Shown one piece after another: positions 58,230-64,000 of a stretch of DNA of 64,000 bases. A model generated the notes under the pieces. The model did not search any database. It saw nothing but the letters and a program-made list of their open reading frames with translations, and was not told where the DNA came from. A program made the position numbers and the translations under genes. The first letter of the stretch is position 1. Each line of letters opens with the position of its first letter. Origin of the DNA: Microcebus murinus. Taxonomy: Eukaryota > Chordata > Mammalia > Primates > Cheirogaleidae. The DNA is taken from the NCBI RefSeq assembly GCF_040939455.1, contig NC_134129.1, positions 18,674,001 to 18,738,000 of the forward strand. The letters run 5' to 3'.

Positions 58230-59918
58230 CTGATTTCATTTCTTTTGGATATGTACCCAGAAGTGTGATTGCTGGATCATATGGTAGTTTTATTTTAAAT
58301 TTTTTGTGTTTTATAGTTTACAGTGTATTTTTAACCTCCTTGATTAAATGCATGTTTTTGTATTTTATGTATTTATTTTTTATGCTATTGTGATTGTATT
58401 CTTAAATTCTTTTTTGAACAGTGCATCGTTAGTGTATAGAAACACCTCTGATTTTTGCGTGTTGACCTTGTATCATGCAGTGTTACTGAAATCATTATTT
58501 CTGACAGTTTTTTGGTGGAGTCTTCAGGGTTTTCTTTATATAAGATTATGTCTGCAAACTGAGACAATTGTACTTTTTTTCTTTCTGACTTGGGTGCTTT
58601 TTATTATCTCCTCTTGCCTAATTATTGCTCTGGCTAGGACTTCCAGTACTATGTTGGATAAAAATGGTAATAGTGGGCATTCTTATCTTGTTCCTCATTT
58701 TAATGGAAAAGCTTTCTGCTTTTCATCACTAAGTGTGATATTATCTGTGGTCTTGCTGTAGATTGCTTTTCTTATGTTGAGAAACATTTCCTTTTATACC
58801 TAGTTTAAGAGTTTTTATCATGACAGGATGTTGAATTTTGTCAAAAACACTCTTAATATGATGTATCCTATTTATTGATTTGCATATATTGAACCATCCG
58901 TATATTTTGGGGGTAAGTCCCACTTGATTATGGTACACAAACCTGTTATTGTGCTCTTGAATTGATTTGCTAGTTTTTTGATGAGAATATTTGCATCCAT
59001 GTTTTGGGATATTGCCCTGTAATTTTCTTTTCTTGTAGTGTCTTTGTTTGGTTTTGATATCAGGGCAATGATATAAAATGAGCTTGAAAGTGTTCCTACT
59101 TCTTCTGCATTTTCTTTTCTTCTTTTTCTTTTTTTTTTTTTTTGGAAGAGTTTGAGAGGGATTGGTGTTAATTCTTTTTTAAATGTTTTGTAGAATTTAC
59201 CAGTGAAGTAAGGTCCTGATCTTTTCTTTCACGGGAGGATTTTGGTTACTAATTCAATCTTCTTACTCATTATTGGCCTGTTCAGATTTTCTGTTTCTTC
59301 ATAATTCAGTCTTGGTATATTGGTTTTTTTGTTTGTTTGTTTGTTTGTTTGTTTTTTTAGGAATTTATCCATTTCTTATGTATTATCCAATTTGTTGTTG
59401 TGTAACTGTTAATAGTATTTCTGTCATATGAACTATAATGTGTTCTTTTTCATTGGCAATTTTTTGAGCCTTCTTTCTCTTTTTTTTTGGTCTTAGTTCA
59501 GCTAGAAGTTTTTGAATTTAATTTATCTTTTCAGAACCAATTTTAATTTCATTTACCTTTTCTGCTGCTTTTCTAGTTTCTGTTTTTTGCTCTCATCTTT
59601 GTTATTTCATTGATTCTGCTGACTTTGGGCTTTGTCCTTATTTTTCTAGTTCCTTGAGGTATAACGTTAGATTGTTTATTTTTCTTAATATAGACACTGT
59701 CACTATAAATTCCCGTTATAACTTCTTTTGTTAAATCTCAAAAGTTTTGGTATGTGTGTTTCCATTCTCCTTCATTTAAAGATATTTTATGATTTCCCTT
59801 CTCATTTCTTCTTTGACCCATTGGTTGTTCAGGAGTGTGTTGTTTAATTTTCACACATTTGTGAATTCTCCAATTTTCCTTCTTTTAGTGATTTCCAATT
59901 TCATACCATTTTGACAGG
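58230..59918 (-). repeat. L1 ORF2 fragment, antisense
   Basis: Complement of the reverse-transcriptase part of L1 ORF2. Plus-strand landmarks: 'gtgattgctggatcatatgg' (58264), 'gactttccagtactatgttgg'-type text near 58640, 'ggtaatagtgggcattctta' (58665), 'tgatgagaatatttgcatcc' (58979), 'gatatcagggcaatgatata' (59057), and 'gacccattggttgttcagga' (59815). The frame is broken. The plus-strand 137-residue ORF 58348-58761 is its antisense shadow. A (GTTT)n run (59323-59358) and a T tract (59129-59144) have expanded inside. Confidence 0.85.
59323..59358. repeat. (GTTT)n microsatellite
   Basis: Seven GTTT units flanked by T runs, inside the antisense L1. Confidence 0.95.
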
Positions 59919-59934
59919 AACTTCATCTGTAGAC

Positions 59935-60400
59935 TTCATCTGTAGGGAAAAGCCTGAGGCCATAGGGGCTGGTCTGATGCTGGTATGGTCCTGGTGTCTG
60001 TGTCCACAGGGTGGTTCTAGAGCCCGAGGCCACGGAGTCCAGCCTGGATCCTTTGTCTGCAGTGATATGCCTTGGGACACAGGGTCTGGCCTATTGCTGG
60101 GCCATGAGGCCAATCTAAAGCCTGGGCTATGGGGGCTAGTCTGGTGTTGAGGCAGGCAGGCCTATAGCTTTGGGATTGTAGTGAACAGCCTGGAGTTAGG
60201 CCAGGCCTGGAACCCAAGTCTACAGGGGAAGGCCTGAGTCATTGGTCTATAGAGGCTGCATTGGATTCCGGAGCGGTGAGGGCAAGCCCAGAGCCTGGGT
60301 CCACTAGTCCCAACATGATATCTATGGCTCAGGAACTGCCTGGAGGCTGGGGCCATTGTACTATTCTGAAGGGGCCACAGGAGTAGGTTTGGAGCCTACG
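59935..60400. repeat. GC-rich minisatellite-like block
   Basis: GC-rich island in AT-rich DNA made of decayed repeats of a word like 'ggggctggtctggtgctgg' alternating with 'agcctgggtccac'. Clear copies: near 59966, 60080, 60129, 60259 and 60290, spaced unevenly (about 40-130 bp). It starts where the antisense L1 ORF2 text stops. It is open on both strands (59911-60150 plus, 59901-60356 minus), a by-product of GC-rich repetition. No coding evidence. Confidence 0.65.
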
Positions 60401-62899
60401 GTCAATTTAAATCATCCATGTAGATAGTTATCTACTCCCTGATTGAGGTTAACCTGAGTTTATTATCCTTGGCCATATTTTTAATTCCAAACTCTTTTCC
60501 GACTGCCCTAATGCCCTGCAAGAGTTTGAATTACCTTCATGTAGTTCATGTAGCCGAATTATATTGAGGCTACATGAATAAATTCAAATATTATTAACTT
60601 AAGTAAAAACTGGATAAGGGGATAAATTTTTTGCTAAAGTTATTGATCATTTGTCTGTTTCAGTGTATGTGTGTAGAGGTATATGCATGTTTCATATTAC
60701 ATGCATATGTGTAGATATAACTTCAAATAAAAATGATATTTTAATTTCCTGGTGGTTTATTCCTTAGTCCATTAACTGAAACTTTGTTTTTCCACTTAAG
60801 AAATCATGTAGAACATACAGTCCATCCTGCCTTGTGCCAGATCTCTTCTTTCTCTAGTTCATGAACTATGTAATCCATTTGGCAGGAGGGAGGAGATAGT
60901 TATGTAAGCTTATAAGTGTGATAAAATAAGGGCTAAATTTGGCTGAATTATGAACATATGCATGAACCTGATAGAAATGGTCAGGAGCAGAATGGCAGAC
61001 CTTATTTTGTGCATGAAAATTTAAATGCAGTCCCCTGGAAAACGTTTCAAAGAAATTTCTAAAGCCAGCTAGAACAGCTGAATGTCCATTAGTAGGAATA
61101 GAATTCTCTCCTTGGGTCTGCTATAAGACCATCTAACATAAAGAACACAAACAAAAATGGAGAAATAAGAAATATCTTTTCCTCTAAGATCATGAAGTTA
61201 TACACTTTATAGAAAGAGAATTGAGGCAAACAGTTACATATATCTTTGTCTATATATCTCTAAATAGATATAGATACATTTTTCCCTTTAACTGATATGA
61301 CAAATGAAATCCTTAATACACAGCTTTCCTCTTACTCCCCCATTACCTTGGCTTCTTTAATATGGCTCTATAGCTGCACACTTATTTTGACTTAACTCTG
61401 TCATTCATTTACTTAGAAAACATTTATTGAAAACTTTTATATGCAAGGGACGCTTGTGATAAGAATTCAACTATGAATAGAAGAGTCTCTATTCTCAATA
61501 AATTTATGATTAAGTAGAAAAATAGGGGAGAAGCACTATTAATACAGTTTGGCATATGCAGTGATAGAGCTAATCACTTTCATGTCTTTGCTGGATACTA
61601 TATTCCATTGCCACCTACTTCTATTCTCATTAAACCTATTATGAGCCATTTCTTCTCAGACTACAATAGGTACTATTATCTTTATATATATATATATATA
61701 TACACACATACATATACACACACATATATATATATATATAAATGAGAAAAATGGAGCAAGAAAAGTTTGCAGCTTCTTCCAAGTTACATAGTTAATAAAG
61801 TTGCAGAGCTGAAACTAGAATTTCCTGGATCTTGTGTATATGATTATTTACAGTCTTAACCAAGTGGTTAAAAAAAGAGAAAGACAGTAGGTGGATAGAT
61901 GATAGTCATGATTAAAGAGACCAGTAAAGTGACTTAATGGCTGGTGGGATTTTCAGGTCTCTTAGAATTCACTCATCTCAACAACTTCTGACCCATAGTT
62001 AGAATTTTTGATTTCTCATGAGTTCTCTTGATTTTTAATCCCTGGTACTTCCAAAGGTCTGAGAAGGACATAACAAAAAGCAATTCATCATGTTGGCCAG
62101 CAGAGATCTATATTTCCCTGGAGCAAAGCAGTGAACCTTTGAGTTTCAAGCAGCGTGAGATATTGAGTCCAAACTTTCAGATTTCAGACATGAGATAGTA
62201 AAAGGAAGTAATAATCTCTGGAAAGTGCATTCGCAGCCTAGTTATGTTTAATGCTTCCTTAGCAAGAGAGAATGTTACCATAACATCGGCAGGAACAGTT
62301 TAGCACTCTCACCTGCCCTGAGACCAGGCGAACACAGTAGGAATGACTGACCAATTAAAGCAATATCATCTATATGTGGAAGGAAGAGGAGACTGTGTAT
62401 CTAGTAAAGGCCATTTCTAATGTGCCTCTGGAAGCTGTGCCAGCTCTTTAATGGATACCTTGGCTGCGTGGGAACAGCAGGAAACCGCACTGCGCTCCAG
62501 ATGCTGCCATTTAGGTGGCGCCCTGCCTCTGGTTTTGCTGACAAGCAGATTGTGCAGATAGAACAGGGGCTGTGTGTCAGGGACTGTGGCTTCCACTCTC
62601 ATAGCACTCTTTTTAAAGCTGCTTCTACTCACCTAAAAACGTTCTGATTGAGGGAGAGCTGAGGCCCTGCTAAAAGAACACTTAGCTTGCTATGTAAGTA
62701 GCTCATCTGCCTTTCAGGAAGTTTTCTTGTGTTTGATTTGCAGCCAACTCAGGTGAACAAACAATTAAACGCCAGAGTGGTTTTTAAAGGTCAAAAGGAG
62801 GAGGAAGTTTTTAAGAGGCCAATTTGGAAGACATATTTTACTATAATTTGCTGCCCTGTGTACTCACCAGTGTGATTATGAGTTCTCTTCTAGGCATCT
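60401..62899. other. unassigned sequence, partly repeat-free
   Basis: 61385-61510 resembles an antisense L2 end. 61681-61740 is a TA/CA microsatellite. 62230-62830 shows no repeat and several conserved-looking words (see the hunt section). ORFs 62417-62647 on opposite strands overlap and have no domain. Confidence 0.45.
61681..61740. repeat. (TA)n/(CA)n microsatellite
   Basis: TA runs on both sides of a CACACATACATATACACACACA core. Confidence 0.95.
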
Positions 62900-63760
62900 G
62901 AACACATCAAATGCTTTTTTGTATTTTTTCCTTGTTTCTCTGCTGAATTTTGAATAACTACCTAAGATTTAACCTTGTTCACTAATTCTCTCTTCAGCTG
63001 TGACTGATCTGCCATTAAATCCATTCATTGACTTTTAAATTTTAATTATTTAATTTTTAGAAACATTTTTGGATCCTCTTTTAGTCTTCTTAGGCATTCT
63101 TTGTAGTTTCTTGTTCATAGAACATATTTTAAGGTAAACAAACTCATTATATTAACATTTTTTTATAGTATGTCTTTGATAATTCTATCTGAAGTACTTG
63201 TGAGTCTATTTTTTCTATTTTTCTTCCGGTTCTTGCTGTGGTACCTTGTTTCTCTGTGTTTGGTGCTTTGGTCCTTGAGTTCTTCATTTTTGTTATATTT
63301 TTAATTGTGGTATTTCTCTGAGATCTGGGATAGAAGTGTGTTCTTCCAGAGAGGATTTGCATTTACTTCTGTGAGTCTAAGAACTCCATAAGTTATATTC
63401 TCAGTTTGAGGGCTTTCAGACTGTCTAGGCAGTGTGAAATTGTGCTATAAACCTGTAGGTGGGCCAGTTTGAGGTTCCACAATCTTAATGCCAATGCCCC
63501 TCTAGGCAGTTTTAAGTTCGAAAATTAGTTTTTCTTGTGATTTTCTGCAAAGTGGGTTATTTATGGCCTGCCCTTTCTCTGATGATATAACCCACTGGGA
63601 TCTCCATTTTAAGAAGATAGATTTCCTATCTTGGACAAGTCTGAGCTTTGATTCTTGTTTTTTATGCATGAAAACTGAAGTTCGAGTTTACTTTTTTGGG
63701 CAAATGCTCTTAGAATGAATGCTGGCTGCTCTCCTGTGCTTATTTCTTGAGTCTCTTCAT
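62900..63760 (-). repeat. old LINE (L1M/HAL1-like), antisense
   Basis: The plus strand follows the complement of an old L1 5' part: 'tgataattctatctgaagta' (63178), 'gtggtaccttgtttctctgt' (63239), 'tctgagatctgggatagaag' (63317), 'ccagagaggatttgcattta' (63347), and 'tttgagggctttcagactgt' (63405). Diverged; family assignment is from memory of similar consensus text. Confidence 0.5.
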
Positions 63761-64000
63761 CACTAAACCTCTACTTTGTGTGTGTGTGTTTCTATATAAT
63801 ATATCCTGCTGCATTACTACAAATAGAAATATTAATCAAAAACATTCTGGTGAGAGAGATTTGGACTTATTCATAGTTGTTCTTATATTTTACATTTTTG
63901 CTGAGGTAGACTGGGTGTCTCTTTATTCTTTTCCCTATGCCATATCAGCTTTGTTACCTGCACTTTTGAGGATGGAAATATATCACATTTTCATCAATAA

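Noticed and set aside
58348..58761. 137-residue hydrophobic plus-strand ORF
   Set aside because: Exact antisense of L1 ORF2; the hydrophobic look comes from the T-rich complement of an A-rich coding strand.
59901..60356. Overlapping ORFs on both strands
   Set aside because: They come from a GC-rich, stop-poor repeat block; neither frame resembles a protein.
62505..62524. Second CTCF-like word (tttaggtggcgccc)
   Set aside because: The core AGGTGGCGC fits, but the upstream CCA is one base too far away.
1..64000. CRISPR arrays, operons, tRNA or rRNA genes
   Set aside because: No evenly spaced direct repeats with spacers, no ribosome-binding-site ORF clusters, and no tRNA A/B-box cloverleaf outside SINE sequence. 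The DNA is clearly mammalian nuclear.

Overview
The window looks like non-coding nuclear DNA from a primate, most likely a strepsirrhine (lemur or galago type). It is AT-rich and poor in CpG, and I found no convincing protein gene. Interspersed repeats of different ages fill it. Two things point to the lineage. The Alu at 28983-29303 has a right arm with the AGTTGGCCAATTAATTTC linker and the 'GCTCTTGCTCAGGCTG' wording I associate with strepsirrhine Alus. The L1 at 6478-7479 has a G-rich 3' end followed by 'CCCCGTAATATG..AAATAAA'. Older shared mammalian repeats (MIR, L2, MER5A, Tigger, MLT1, L1M) are common. The window is best read as part of a very large intron or of an intergenic region.

Layout. 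1-5600 holds an L2 3' end, unassigned sequence, an old antisense L1 (4255-5262) and a MIR. 6464-8760 is a nested pair: an Hsmar2-like mariner with both terminal inverted repeats, and a 5'-truncated L1 that inserted into its left repeat with a 14-bp target-site duplication. 8761-21288 is mostly unassigned, with MIRs, an old Alu, an L2, a MER5A and a Tigger-like element. At 21289-22044 two TIR DNA transposons stand almost back to back; the first is unusually CpG-rich. 23240-24870 has an antisense LTR relic and an L2. 26062-26117 is an exon-like block, and a strong CTCF-type site follows at 26607-26626. 28724-29303 has a CT tract and the strepsirrhine Alu. 32690-33548 is a Tigger 3' part. 33880-41110 is antisense L1 material plus a class I endogenous retrovirus fragment (integrase to start of env, minus strand). 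53027-53661 has an MLT1-type LTR and a fresh-looking 116-bp tandem duplication. 57914-60400 has a palindromic MER46-like element, an antisense L1 ORF2 piece and a GC-rich minisatellite-like block. The end (62900-63760) again looks like old antisense L1.

No genes can be shown to work together. The story is transposon layering: mariner, then L1 into it; MER46-like element against L1; ERV fragment against an L1 5' region. The main candidates for host function are the exon-like block, the CTCF-type site and two repeat-free stretches (22560-22800 and 62230-62830). Repeat names come from my memory of consensus sequences, without a database search, and most subfamily names should be treated as provisional.
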